In this document: piece after piece, positions 30,761 through 43,146 of the stretch
Layout of the letters: every line of letters starts with the position of its first letter
Position numbering within the stretch: position 1 is the stretch's first letter
Assembly (NCBI GenBank): GCA_018806915.1
Contig: JAGKQI010000095.1
Location: 124,001 to 188,000, forward strand
DNA: 64,000 bases
Origin: Phytophthora colocasiae
Lineage: Eukaryota; Oomycota; Peronosporomycetes; Peronosporales; Peronosporaceae
Direction: 5' to 3'
Translations under genes and position numbers: made by a program
The notes under the pieces: generated by a model
Database searches by the model: none
Seen by the model: only the letters and a program-made list of their open reading frames with translations
What the model was told of the DNA's origin: nothing

Positions 30761-32696
30761 TGACACGTTGCTAATTACGATTTTTCGAGTGGATATGGAC
30801 GTTTCGCTGTGATGTGATTGGACATATAATGGATTGTGGGAGAAAGGGAGATGTGGGACGAGGTTATGTCCCGTGCGACAATAATGGATCTGTGGAAGAA
30901 AACCGCTATATATATTAACCTTCACCTGTACTGCAAAGGGGCCCAAGAGATCAGAAGTGTTCCTCGGAAAAGTGCACAAACTCCGAGAGACAATAACACT
31001 CAGTCTGATCACCGGACTTTCCCCGACGATGAGTGTCTAAAGGTTGGCAGAAAGTCTCTCAGAAGAATGTATCTCTGAGAGACCTCATCCTGTTGCCGTC
31101 CTGTGTGACGATGATGGTTCAAGGAATATAATTATACCCACAAGATACCAAGTATCGCGCACCGGACGTAGCGCACCCCGCGCATATCCCGATTGGACTT
31201 CGTGCGTTGTAGCATACGTGCTCCGCACCCTGAAAACACTCATGGATTTCTGGTATCACGTATGGAAACTCTGATATCACACCATGAAGTCTGACGTACA
31301 TGAGTCTGACGTACATGAGTCTGACGTACATGAAGTCCGACGTACATGAAGTCCGACGTACATGAGTCTGATGAACATGATTCTGGTAAACAAGTCTGAT
31401 GTGTCCGGCTTATACAAGCAATATTCCAGACATTTACCAGTTTCCGATGAACAGACTCCGACGTACAAGACTCCGATGAACAGACCCAAGTGTCACGACT
31501 CTGGTATTTATGACTCTGATGTACATGATTCCGGAGTACATGGTTCCGATGAACATGTCTCCGACGCACATGATTCCAGACCCTGATGAACAGGATACCA
31601 GACTCTGACACTCTGAAGTCCACCCCCATACTGAAGCCAAGTGTACCCAACACGACCTCACGCAATCAAGTGAAACGCAACCCGCTCATCCCTGTAATGA
31701 CATCATTAAGTGTCGACTCGACAAGATCTGCAGCATCGACTACCATAGTGAGCCCAAGTGAAGATTCCTGAGTTATACTGAGAACAAGTGTATATGAGAA
31801 TATGGAAGACAGAAGACAGAGAGATACGAGATAGATAGCCAGAGATCAATTTGCCTCGTTGTAAAGAGTTCAATTTTCCCTGTTGTAACGAGTTCGATTT
31901 GCTTTGTTATAACGAGGTCGTCTGCCTGCTGCTTCCCGTAAGTACTAGGCCACGACAAAGCTTTGAGTCGTGTGATCTCTCACCTATCAAGCCCCTTTAG
32001 GTGGAGATCAGCGTAACGTAGAGACCTGAGAGGACCCACCTATTCCATTTACTAGTTGGGTCGTTTGTCTTGTCTCTAGCGGTAGCCCATTTCATATTGT
32101 ACGTTTGGACAGGTTTTGGGAGCTAGACAGTCGCTCTCAAGACGCTCGGTAGACTGTTATATAGCTGATAGTGTATTGGTTTATTTTCCCTCTATATATT
32201 AGAGGGTGGTGCGCGAAAGTTACGGGAATACCAGACAGACCAGGTGTCTGGTGAACATTTCCCTAGTTGACCTGGAGAACTAGCCCACTGCTCAAGGGCC
32301 AGGAAAGAATAAGAGCAGCTACATATTTGTATATCGGAACTCTATATTGCGGTTATCTCGGAAGTCTAATTACTGGACTTCCCATTGTATTAATTTCTCT
32401 TTTGCCTTCAGAAATCTCTGGTGTACACAAGTGTTCACCGGAAAACGTTCGACTCTCAAGCGCTCCTGTGAGGACCAGAAGGACATCCGACGGTCTACGC
32501 AAGGAACTCTCACTCTCATCAACACTCTCACGACCCCGGCGAGGGTCTCATTACCAAGACAACGAACCTACGAGGACAGCACAAGGTTACACACGCCCAC
32601 CTTGCTGTGCGACTCTGGTATTACTACCGGTAGTCACACTTCCAGGTTCACTGTACGCCCCTGCACCGCGGTAAAAGTTGCACCGACTTCGCGACA
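30761..32696 (+). repeat. Giant gypsy LTR 1
   Basis: 1936 bp, from TGACACGTTGC to CTTCGCGACA. It has seven units of the TCYGRYGWACA minisatellite, two more than the other LTRs. A TATATA-like stretch lies near 32198-32206. Confidence 0.93.
31289..31392. repeat. 15-16 bp minisatellite in LTR 1
   Basis: Cores TCTGACGTACA (three), TCCGACGTACA (two), TCTGATGAACA and TCTGGTAAACA follow each other at 15-16 bp spacing. LTR2 and LTR3 have five cores (46929-47000 and 62548-62619). Related, looser copies continue to about 31615. Confidence 0.9.
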
Positions 32697-32698
32697 AC

Positions 32699-32727
32699 TG
32701 GTGCGCGTGCCCGGATTCGAACCGAGG
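32699..32727 (+). other. Primer-binding site, copy 1
   Basis: Two bases after LTR1, TGGTGCGCGTGCCCGG begins complementarity to a tRNA 3' end. The match continues through a full TpsiC arm (GGATTCGAACC), about 29 bases. The tRNA species was not identified. Confidence 0.85.
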
Positions 32728-32787
32728 ATATCACCGGATCTAAGAGAGTTTGAGGAGAGGGTTTCCTGTCAAGCGTCTATATTCAAG

Positions 32788-35700
32788 ATGGCTTCACATG
32801 GAACTACAAGAGGAGGACGTCGGGGACGCGGTGGTCGCAGTATGGCGACACGTCAGTCGAAGCGTCTTCAAGGTCTTCCGCCTGACGAACAACCCGACTT
32901 GGATGCTGTTCAGAAGGCGGCACGCGAGAAGAGGAAGGCTGCACGTGAAAAGGAAGCAGTCGAGGAGGTGAACGTCCCGGAACCGGCGGTCGAAGACCAG
33001 CCTGCTGCGGAGCCTGAAGCCCAAGAGACACCCGATGTGTCTGGCGAACAAGGTTCTGAGGAAGGCCCGTCCGAAGCTGAAGCTTCTGGTGACGAGGTGG
33101 CCACTGCCCGTGAGGGTGGTGATGAGGCGTCTGAGGGAGGCGCCGACGTGGTTGAGTCCCCGGAGGTCATTGACTTATGTTCTGAGTCGACGGCTTCTGG
33201 GAAGTCCGTGGGGGAAGTGAAGACGGAACCCGGACTGGTTGATGAACGTGTCTCGAAGACTCCAAAGTCCGAAGACACTCCGATGTCTGACGACATGCCG
33301 ATGAAGTCCGAAGATTCTCTGAAGACACCGTTTGATGAGTCTGGGAGGGCTGATTCGCTGGATGGAGAACGTGCCTTGAAGTACGTACGCCGTGAGTTCC
33401 GCCGCTGGAGGGACATGGACGCTGGAAGAATTGTTCCGCCGAACGTCGAATACGCCTGGCGAACAGCGAAGCCTGACGCAAATGTCTTTCAGAAGGCTGC
33501 GGCAGCGACGGGCGACTACATCAAGTGGCGGTGTTCTTTAGTATTTCCGGAAGACATGTGGATATCGGAGTTCTGCTTGAGGCGCCATAGTTTTGGCCGA
33601 ATCCAAGACTTGTCATACGTCGAGATCTCGATGAATACTCTGACGGCACCCGAGTGCGTAGCTGTCCTTCAGACGATGCTGTATGAAGCAGGATTTGCGT
33701 TCCAGAACCTGCTACCGAGGTGGTCTCAGACCCAAGCGTCTGCTATCTTCGAACCTCAAGTGCGCAGTGTGGCGACGGAGCTTCAGAGCCGACTTGCTGA
33801 AGAACTGGTTGAGTGGGCCGCCGTGACCGCCAGGTCACAGGTAAATCGACTCCCAGAAGACACAAAGGTAGGCAACGAAGCACGTCAAGGCGAAGCTGAT
33901 AGTATATTACGCGATGAGAAGGCTGACCTACAAGGACGACAGCTGATTATGAGACTCCGGGTGACCGGACTCAGAGTCACACATAGTTCCGACGGGTCCA
34001 GCAGTGGAGAACCGCCGCAGTCCAAGCGTCTGCAACATGGTCCGCCACGCCCGCAAGTCTCGTCGACACCGTCTGCACTGTCGACGCCGTCGCTAAGTTC
34101 GCTGCCGGTGTACGAGAGTCACTCGGATAGCACTCGCTTGGGGTCTGGTGTACCAACGTCTGAAGATCGAGGTAGCTCTCTGATGACCGATGCGCCTGTG
34201 CCAAGTGTCATCGGGACCTCGCGTACGTCTGATGACCACTCGTCGGGACTCCAGACCTCTCGTGGAAGTTCCACAGACTCGTCGCTGATGTCCATGAGTC
34301 GAGGGGCGTCTGCACATATGCCGTTGTCCGTCGGAGGTCTGGCGATGATCGCCCAAGGTGCTGAAGCCGGAGGAATGCTCGCCGGAGAGTCTATGGGAAT
34401 CCACGTGACACGAACACTGATGCCGGTGAAGTCGGAGCCTGAAGACTTTGAGATGTTGGAAGAGAAGCCGGAGTTTCCAGAAGTGAAGTCCGAGAGACAG
34501 TTGTCTACCAGAAATTCTGTGCAAGATTCTGTTCACCGGACGCCAGAAGCTCCATCATCGTCCGTCTCGAGTCGTGGGAGAAGTCACCAGAGCAGGCATC
34601 AGAGTCTGAAGAGCGAGGATCGCCAGAAAGTGTCTTCCAGACGCCTGAGTTCCGTTGCGTCAAGCCACACGCGAAGTTCCCAGAGATCAGGCCCAGCGCA
34701 GATCGAACTGAACGCTATGCGGCAGCAACAGGAATGGCAGCGTCGAATGGAACAGGAGCAGAAAGAATTTCTGGCCAGAGAACGTCTGGAATCCATGGAG
34801 CGTGAACGTCGACGTGAACAACGAGAACTTGATACGCGCCAGCAGATCCAGACACTTACCGACCGACTACTTGAGTCTGAGAGCGCCAGACTGGAAGCCC
34901 AGAGACGCGTGGATGACTTGGAAGAACGTCGGAGTCAAGCGTCAGAGTCTAAGCTCAAGTATCATTCGAAATCGTCTGAGAGACAGGTGTCCGACGAACA
35001 AGTTTCTGGTGAACAGTTTTCCGACGTACAGCGTCTGGAGACCGAGTTTGCAGATCGCTGGAAACAACGGGAAGCCGAGGCCGAAGCCGAACGTGCGCGT
35101 TGGGCAGACGAGCTGAAACGTGACTGGATTTCGCAAATGGAGACCTTACGACAGCGGGTGCACGACGTGGAGTCGGAGCGCGACAGGGAGCGAGAAAGTT
35201 CCCAGAACATGCAGCGTTTCCAGGCCGCAGAATTGAGAAACCTTCGTGCAACATTGTCCCAAGTTCAAGGGGTCGCCCACCCTGAAGTAGCAACTTCAAG
35301 TCGGATCTCTGGTGAACATGACCCTAAACCGGCAACCGGACTTCTGGTGAACAGTCGGGATACGGGAGATTGCACACCGGGGGTTAGGGGATCAGAAGGA
35401 GTCGCCTGTAGGGGTAGGGTTACACCCATTAAAACGACGGAGGCCTTCCATGCGCCTCTTCCCTACGGAGATCGACCGAAACCAAGCGCGCGAAGGCTGG
35501 AAGGCATGGCGCGGCCACCGCGGCCGCTACGACGACCCAGACGGCTCAAGCGGCTCCCCTGACCGAGATCAAGACTGAAGGAAGGCGCCCAGCGACTCCC
35601 AGGCGCGAAGGACACCGGAAACCAAGCGAAAGACGCTCTGAAGATGGCCGGGACGCTCCTCGAAGGCCTGGAAAACGCAGGAATGACCCAGACCCGGGTG

Positions 35701-37012
35701 GAAGCTCAAGTGACTCAAGCTCGGACTCAAGTGATTCGTCTTCTGATGACTTGGATCCTCCGGAGGTTGTAAACCTGACTTCTGCGTCCCAGGGACAAGC
35801 TGGAGCGACCCTGTTGACTATGAGGCCCTTCATAAACTCAAGTATCATCGGAGAATTTGATCCCCGAGCGACATTACGGGAGCGTGTTCACTGGTGGGAG
35901 CGCTTCGTGAACATGGCATCTCAGGAGCGTGGACGAACAAGACCCGCATTCAAGAGCTCAAGCTGAAGCTCCCAGTGTCTGCCAGAGATTGGTTCAACCA
36001 GCTCCCGAAGAGCGTTTCCCGTGACTGGAAGGAATTATCGTCGGAGTTTCGCAGGCGCTATTGCAAGGCCCGGTCATCATACTCCGAGAGATATTTCACG
36101 ATGGAAATGAAGAGTTCCGAGACTCCGTTGGACTTCTTCTACCGCCTGAACTCGGCCGCCGGAAAAGCTGAGGTGGACTTCAGAAAATCCTCCAGACGCC
36201 TGGAGAAACACGTTCTGAGGTACATCACCAAGCTGAAGGACGAGCGTCTGAAGATCGCGTTACAAGGCCGGAAGTTCAGGAGTATCTCGGACTTGGAATA
36301 TGCTCTGCAACAGGACGAAGATGTCTGGCGAACTGCAGATCAAGACACTACGACCACCAGACATCGGGATTTCCGAGCGGACAATCTCCCACGCGGACAG
36401 TTTAAGCCGAAGCGTATGGGGAAGACTTACGTCGCCCGAGAAGCAGACCCGGATGCCTCTGACGATGTCGATGCGGATACCAGAACTCAAGAGAAGGATA
36501 CCAGAGCTTCGTCGTCAGAACACGATCGCGAGATGTCTGGTGTACAATCTTCGTCTGGTGTACAATCTGCCTCTCAGGCGCCTGGTGGTGCTGACTGGAC
36601 TCAGACTCTGACAAACGAAGTTTATCGGGTCATGGACAACATGGGATGGCGACCGCCGCCCCAGTCTCCCCGAGGATCGTCAGGTCAAGATTTCCAGCAT
36701 ACACGTCGTGATAACCCGGACTACTGGAACAAGTTCTGCGAGAAGTGTCGTCGCTCAGGCCATTCAGAAGAAAACTGCTGGAGAGACATTGTCTGCGACA
36801 GATGTCAGGAGAAAGGTCACCCGAGCAGGATGTGCCGAGTACCGCCATGTGAGGTTTGCGGAAAGGTGCACTCTGGGAGACCATGCGAAGACATCAAGAC
36901 TCTGGAATCCCTCAAGAAACTAGCCCGTCAAGGTACACTGAAGGACCTGCCGGATCACCTACTGGAGAGACTCCTGGGTGACGAGGCTGACTCTGGGAAA
37001 CAGTTAAACTAG
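32788..37012 (+). pseudogene. Giant gypsy gag, copy 1 (two one-base deletions)
   Basis: ATG at 32788, a few bases after the PBS region. The N-terminal ~250 residues are basic, then acidic and Ser/Pro-rich. A long coiled coil (EWQRRMEQEQKEFLARERLE onward, ~34710-35260) comes next. The retrotransposon gag core follows (WWERF, WFNQLPKSVSRDW, FRRRYCKARSSYSERYF, ~35890-36100), then three Cys/His fingers (CEKCRRSGHSEENC ~36737, CDRCQEKGHPSRMC ~36794, CEVCGKVHSGRPC). Relative to copy 2, one C is missing at 35461-35463 and one G at 35924-35925, so the middle part is out of frame. Both are in homopolymers. Stop TAG at 37010-37012. Confidence 0.9.
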
Positions 37013-37048
37013 CAAGCCCGTCGGATGGGGATCCGAAACGCGCCGGGC
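37003..37048 (+). promoter_or_regulatory. -1 frameshift signal gag/pol, giant gypsy copy 1
   Basis: The gag frame reads CAG TTA AAC TAG. The heptamer G_TTA_AAC (37003-37009) is a slippery type known from arteriviruses. Six bases later a stem-loop begins: outer stem GCCCG/CGGGC (37016-37020 with 37044-37048), inner stem TCGGAT/ATCCGA (37021-37026 with 37031-37036) and loop GGGG. A -1 slip enters the pol frame, which is open from 36991 onward with no stop. Confidence 0.75.
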
Positions 37049-40000
37049 AAGGCACACCCCCAGAGTTATGTGTTCTAGTGTACGTAGGACCGGAGCTGAA
37101 AACAACCCAACCTAAAAATCAACATTGCATGACCGCTTTAGCTCAAGAATCAGCCATGTCTTCAGAAATTCCGCGTCTGAGAGACAGTTCATCGGACTTT
37201 CCGAGAGACTGTTCACCGGACTTTCCGAGAGACTGTTCACCGGACTTTCCGAGAGACAATGAACCGCCTCCGGACGACGCAATCCAGTTTCGTCTGAAAG
37301 ACGGGGAATGTTATGGCTGGTGGGAGGATCACTACCCTGATCCTGCAAAGCGTGATGTGGTTATGGTGCATGGCGCTGTCAATGATCATCGGACCAAGAT
37401 TCTCCTGGACACCGGTGCGACTATCAACATCCTGAGTTACGACTTTGCGCGTAAGCTCGGACTCAGGCTCAAGTCACACAAACAAACAAGAGTGTCTGGG
37501 ATGGGAGGAGTTCCGACGTACATTGGTGCCAGTGCTGAGATCAAGCTGACCCTCGGACCGAGGGTGGTTTACATTGTTGATGTCTGGGTTGCAAATATTG
37601 GCGAAGGTATAAACGTGCTATTGGGAATGGGATTCATGTTCGCTGCTGGTCTGAGGATCAGCGTCCGTGAGGGACTGGTATCTATGCCAGACGAAGTCGT
37701 GGTGATGATGTGCAGCTGGGAGCCCGGTGATCATATCGGCAGGAACAGGTCCATCAGACCAAGTGAAGCTGTACTTCTGAGACCTGGTGAAGAATTTGTT
37801 GTTCGCATTGATTATGGTCCGACGAACCCACAACGAGAAGTCGTGTGGGCGGGACGTGGAGACCGTTGGGTGACTCAGCTGATTTATGCAGCCCGGTCAT
37901 GGCCTGTGGCGGTGCGCGTGGTGAACATTTCTGACAAGAATACGTGGGTGAATGAATTTTCTGACGTTGCAAGGATTGTGGAGTATGGATTTTTCCCACG
38001 ACATGGTCGCTTTGTACGGCCAGGCTCTGCAGCCTATCGTGACTGGGAAGTTTTGATTCTGGAGAACACTCCGTCACCAGAAACGAAGAGACGCCTGAAG
38101 GCCGAAGCCGACTTGGAGGATCTGATGCCTCAACCTCCGTGTGTGGATCACCTGGTGTACCCGTGGCCCACTAAGATTTTACAGCGCCCAAGGCTGGACA
38201 ATGCTCGAGTACAGTTTGTGAGGCCTACTTCGGTCCCACGAACAAAACGAGTTCGTTTCGCTTTGGATGCGGCTACGCAGACAGATGATTGGGTGGATGC
38301 CGGAGAAGAGGAGACCCGAGATACCGCTGTGGACACCAGAGATCTGGGATTGTCATCAGAGCAAACGACTCCGAAAGACTCCGGAAACACGTCTGAAATT
38401 CCGAGTAACATAGTCGAGGATGAAGTCACCCTGAGTGTTTCTGGTGAACTGTCCATGGGAGATGAGGATCCGACAGACTGCTCATGGGACATCCCAATCC
38501 AGAGTATGCCAGGCACCCCTGTGGAAAAGCTCCGAGCCGAGTACGAGCGGTGCATGCGAGTCACGAATGAAGAACTGGATCTGGAACCCGGTGTCTATAT
38601 ACGGGAAGGAACAGAGCTGCTCTCTCAATTACGTGATCAGCTGGTTATGCTACCGGAACTGGAAGATTTGACTCCTGAATGCGACATTGACAAGGCTGAT
38701 GTTGGAGTTTCCGGGAAAACAACGCCGGAGATGGAGAAGAAACTCAGGGACATTCTGAAGTGTCATCGGAAAATCTTTCTGGGAGACGGCAATGCCGCAC
38801 CTGCCCCGGCAAGGGGCGTGGTCTGTGACTTGGACGTGGGAGATGCTAAACCTGTTGCCCAACGTCCGAGGTCCGTTGCCCCTCACCTGATGATCAAGGT
38901 GTACGAACTTCTGAAGAAACTCCTGGAGACCGGACTCATCGAGTACTCGACTTCGCCTTGGGCATCACCAATTGTGATTGTCCTCAAGAAGAATGGTGTG
39001 GACATACGCATGTGTATTGATTATCGAGTGGTGAATGGTTTTATCCAGTTGTCGCGTTATCCGTTGCCCCTGATAGACGATCTGTTGATTGGTTTTGAGG
39101 CAGCACTGTGGTTTATGAGTCTGGATATGGCGAGTGGTTTTTGGGCTATTCGAATGACGGAGCGTGCGAGGCTGATCTCAGCGTTCATCTGCCCATTTGG
39201 ACATTTCCAGTGGGTAAGAATGCCCTTCGGTCTGAAGAACGCGCCCCTGGTATACCAGGCGATGTTGGATAACTGCCTGTGGGGGTTCGTGCGACTGTCA
39301 CCTGAAAAAGAAGCCAACGTTGATCCCGATGTGCTGGAATTCCTGAAGTTAGAACCTCAGAACTCCGACGTACCTGGTCTGATGTCTGGTGAACAACTTC
39401 AGAACTCTGATGAACACATGCCAGAGGTTCCGGTGCTCACCGACCAAATGACTGTCTTTCAGAGGAACATCCCAGTCCCGTCCTTCATGGGACCGGTACT
39501 CGGTCGAAGTTCCTACATTGACGACATTGCTCATGGGGCGCCCACCTGGGATCAACTTTGTGAAGACTTGAACGCCTTGCTTTTCAGACTCAGATACTGG
39601 AACATTTCTGTGAGCTTGCCCAAGAGCGAGTTCGGGAAGCTGACGATTCCTTATCTGTCGCATGAGATCAGTGCTGAAGGACTGAGAGCCACGCCGAAGA
39701 TCGTCAAGGGAGTGGAAGAATTGCCGTTCCCGTCGACACTCAAGGGAGTACAGAGTTTCATGGGAAGTCTGAATTATTACAACAAGTTTATCGAAGACTT
39801 ACCGGTGATCGCTGCTGTGCTCTACGAGTTGTCTGATGAACAGATCCGCGCTGGTCGAGACTTGGCTCGAGCTAAGGAAGCCTTTGAGATTCTGAAGCGC
39901 AAGATTGTCTCGACACCGCTCCTCAGGCACCCAGATCGCACCAGGCCTTTCGTTATTATACCCCATGCGAACCCGTGGGCTGCTTCAGCCGTCTTGGGAC

Positions 40001-42767
40001 AGGAGTACGATGGAGTGATACACCCCGTACGGTTCACTGGACGTGTGCCGAATGAGGCAGAACTCCGGTATCACATCGCAGAGAAGGAGGTCATTGCGAT
40101 CCTCAGGGTTCTGGAGAACTTTCGGGCTCTGGTAAACACGAGTCCCGTGATCACGGTGTACACCAGACATTCGGTGCTGAAATGGCTCCTGTCATCCAGT
40201 TCGGCTGATGGTCGGAACGTGAAGTGGGGATTGAAGTTGTCACACTGGAATTTGGAGATTCGTAGGATCCAGCGAGATGAAGATGGTCTCCCGGCTATTC
40301 TTGGAGCGGGCATCACACCCCGTGAACACCTCGATGAGGTCTCTGAAAACCTCATCCCCGTCAAGGGGCGAGTCAGACCTCCAGCACCCATTAGCGTGGA
40401 GATGCTAGAGGCTGATTACCGAGGTTGTGTTCTAAGTTTTGATGGTGCCGCCAAGACATCCACTCGCCTGGGAAGCTGCGGATGTGTGCTCTGGGAGCTC
40501 CCGGGGTGGAACATCCTGGAAGCCCAAGGGTTCGCTCTGAAAGACGTCACTGTGAATGACTCAGAATACTGTGGTCTGATCAATGGATTGAAGTTGGCTT
40601 TGGAACGTGGTATCCGAGACTTGGTGGTTGTCGGAGACTCCCGTATTGCTATCCAGCAAGCCCAAGGTCTGATCAATTGTAATCAGCCGAACCTGCAGCG
40701 GAAATTGGCCGAGTTTGAGTCTCTGAAGATCAAGTTCCAGTCTCTGAAGCTAGTGCACGTGAAGCGTGAGTTCAATCAAGCAGCGGACTATTTGACGTCC
40801 AAGACCCTCGTCCTTGGCGAGTCCTGGCGGGTCCAAGACCCTGACGAACTGACTCATCTGAAATTGGTGTCCAAGATCCCAGAGAAGTTGATGAAGCCTC
40901 CCGAAGGGGTGTCTTCTGAAGCCCCGGACGATGTTCACCAGACCTCTGGTGAATATGATTGTACACCGGAGATGGATGACCCAGGGCCAGAGTCTGCGCC
41001 CCTGCCTCACGCTGCCAAGGTGCTTGTTGCCATCACTCGTGCACGCAATCAGGAAGAAGCAAACGTACCGGATGACGCGGAGGCTCGTGAACCCATGGGC
41101 CCATTGGAGTTTCAGGAAGAACGCTGGCGGCGGATCAAAGTTCACCATACTCAAGATGTTCATCTGGCAGAACTCATCAAGTTCCTTAAGGGCGACGTGG
41201 GAGATCTACCACGACCCCGAGTAAGGAAGCTTGCCAGGATCGCCGATGACTTTATCTTGGATTCCAGAGACGTTTTGTACCGCCTCAGCCGTGCTACCAG
41301 GGAACGTCCGAGAGACATGGTCGATGAACTCAGACTTGTGGTTCCCAGAGACTTACATGCCGATATGCTGCACTATGCTCATGGGGACTACCAGGGTGCT
41401 CACCAGGGAATCAAACGTACGTTCGAGAAGCTGAGCTCCGAGTTCTACTGGATTGGTATGTACGCTGATGTGGAAAGGTTCGTCAAAGAGTGTATGGACT
41501 GTGCAAGTGACAAGGGACGTCCCCCGAATCCTGGACCGTCGCCCGGTAACATCGAGCCCAGTCGACCTTTTGAGGTGGTGTCCATGGATTTTGTGACACA
41601 CATGCCAAAGTCTGCCAGAGGCAACACGTTCCTGTTGTTGTTCCAAGATATGTTCTCAGGATATGTGATGTGCAAGCCCATGAGTATTACTACGGCTCAA
41701 GATGTCGCTGAGGCCTACGAGGAACGTGTCTTCCGGAACTTCGGAGCTAGTTCCCTGATACGCCATGATCAAGATCCTCGGTTCATGAGTGAAGTGTTCA
41801 GGTGTTTCCGGGATCTCCTGGGAAGCAGACAGCGAGCGACTCTGGCGTACCGTCCCCAGGCAAATGGCCAACAAGAACGGTCTGTTCAGACGGTCGTGCG
41901 CGCCATCAAGGCTTACATCGCCGAAGCTGATCAGAGTGACTGGGACGACCACGCCGAACGTCTGATGTTCGCGTTGAACACTTCCTTTGATGCGACCCGT
42001 CTGGAAACACCATTTTTCCTGGTACACGGATGGGATGCTCACGGGACTGTGTCTGCGATGCTTGGTCCAAAACCTTCTGGTGTACAAGAGCGCACTGCTT
42101 ATGAGTGGCGTCGGAAGATGCAACGAGATTACAGCTACGCTCAAGCCTGTGCTGAAGAACTTCAGAGAAAAGCCAAGCGGGAGCGTTCTGAAGAACAGAT
42201 TCGAAAGTGGAAGGAGTTGTCGGAACGTCTGAAGTCCGGATTTGCCGTCGGTGATGCCGTGTGGTTATACATCCCCAAGGTGCAAACGGGGTTGAGTCGG
42301 AAACTCGCACACATGTGGCATGGCCCTTTCCGGATTGAAGAGATGTTGGACGATTTTCGTGTGAAACTGAAGGTTGAGGATACCGGGTATCGGGTGAACC
42401 CTTGTTCATGTAAGTCGCCTGAAGCCGAGAGCCTTGTTTCAGAAGACCGACTGTGGAACTCGATGTCCGCGAGGATGATGACTTTGATGCAGCGCTGTTA
42501 CCAGAAGACAGTTGGGAGCCCGACACCGAGAATGATGAATACGAAGTGGAAAAGATACTTGACACTCGGTGGAGCAAACGTACCAGGACCTCCAAGAGAC
42601 TTCGCGAATACCTGGTCAAGTGGAAGGGGTACGACGAGACAGAGTGGCTACCCTTGTCAAAGCTGAACTGTGGTGCTTTACTGTATGAGTTCAATCAGAG
42701 CGCACGAGCGCGAGCTCGTTTCAAGCAATGCAAGCTGGAGACGATCACCCCAGAGTTTAAACTCTGA
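37010..42767 (+). pseudogene. Giant gypsy pol, copy 1: protease, RT, two RNase H domains, integrase, chromodomain
   Basis: Pol overlaps the end of gag in the -1 frame; the first ATG is at 37129. Protease LLDTGATINIL (DTGA at 37408-37419). RT with YIDD (39513-39524). A first RNase H has lost acidic sites: PHANPWA in place of the first Asp, YTRHSV in place of YTDH. It is followed by a second, complete RNase H (SFDGAAK ~40435, SEYCGL, GDSRIAIQ ~40633, NQAADYLTS). Integrase has an HHCC finger (HYAHGDYQGAHQ...CMDCASDKG) and a D-D-E core (MDFVTH, DQDPRF, ANGQQERSV), then a chromodomain (EYLVKWKGYDETEW ~42605-42650). Relative to copy 2, two 2-base deletions (near 42404 and 42440) put the chromodomain out of frame, and another base is missing near 42722. 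Confidence 0.92.
37186..37257 (+). repeat. 24-bp coding repeat near the pol N-terminus
   Basis: Three units of 24 bp encoding SPDFPRDC-like octapeptides (37186, 37210, 37234). Copy 2 has two units. It includes the GTTCACCGGA form of the element's recurrent motif. Confidence 0.85.
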
Positions 42768-43146
42768 AAGCTTATCCTGAGAACTCTGGTGAACATCACT
42801 GTTCACCAGACGATGTATTTCAGAGATGAGGTGTCTGAGAGACATGTCTTTCGGAAATGTGATTTCGGGGATACGTGGCTCCCAGAGATGGTGATCGTTA
42901 TGTGAATTTGTATGGAGATGATTTTGTGGTTATGTGTGTATGATGGAATTTTACGAAGTGGATTATGATGATGCTATGAGAAGAAGATTACTGAACGACG
43001 TGTGAGGATGTTAAAAGAGAAGGTCGTCGGGGAACTATATTTGGAATTGTTACTACGCTACGATATGCAGACGACTAAGTTGTTCTGGAAGAAGAAGTGT
43101 AGTTCCCCGGAGATGTCGTGAAGAGTACACCAGACTTCTGGCGTAC
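42768..43146. other. Non-coding stretch between convergent pol and antisense ORF
   Basis: Contains a hairpin from TCTGGTGAACA (42785-42795) and TGTTCACCAGA (42800-42810). A second inverted repeat, GGGGAACTA...TAGTTCCCC, lies at about 43029-43108. It probably holds the 3' ends of the two convergent transcripts. Repeated at 58358-58735. Confidence 0.5.

Noticed and set aside
31289..31392. Possible CRISPR-like array
   Set aside because: Short tandem units with no unique spacers, inside an LTR of a eukaryotic element.
31240..31665. Minus-strand frames in the giant LTRs (141-171 codons)
   Set aside because: Repeat-driven frames across the LTR minisatellite; similar in all three LTRs because the LTRs are copies.
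32267..32674. 135-codon plus-strand ORF at the LTR 3' end
   Set aside because: Inside the LTR, no domain, present in all LTR copies only because they are repeats; gag starts later at 32788.
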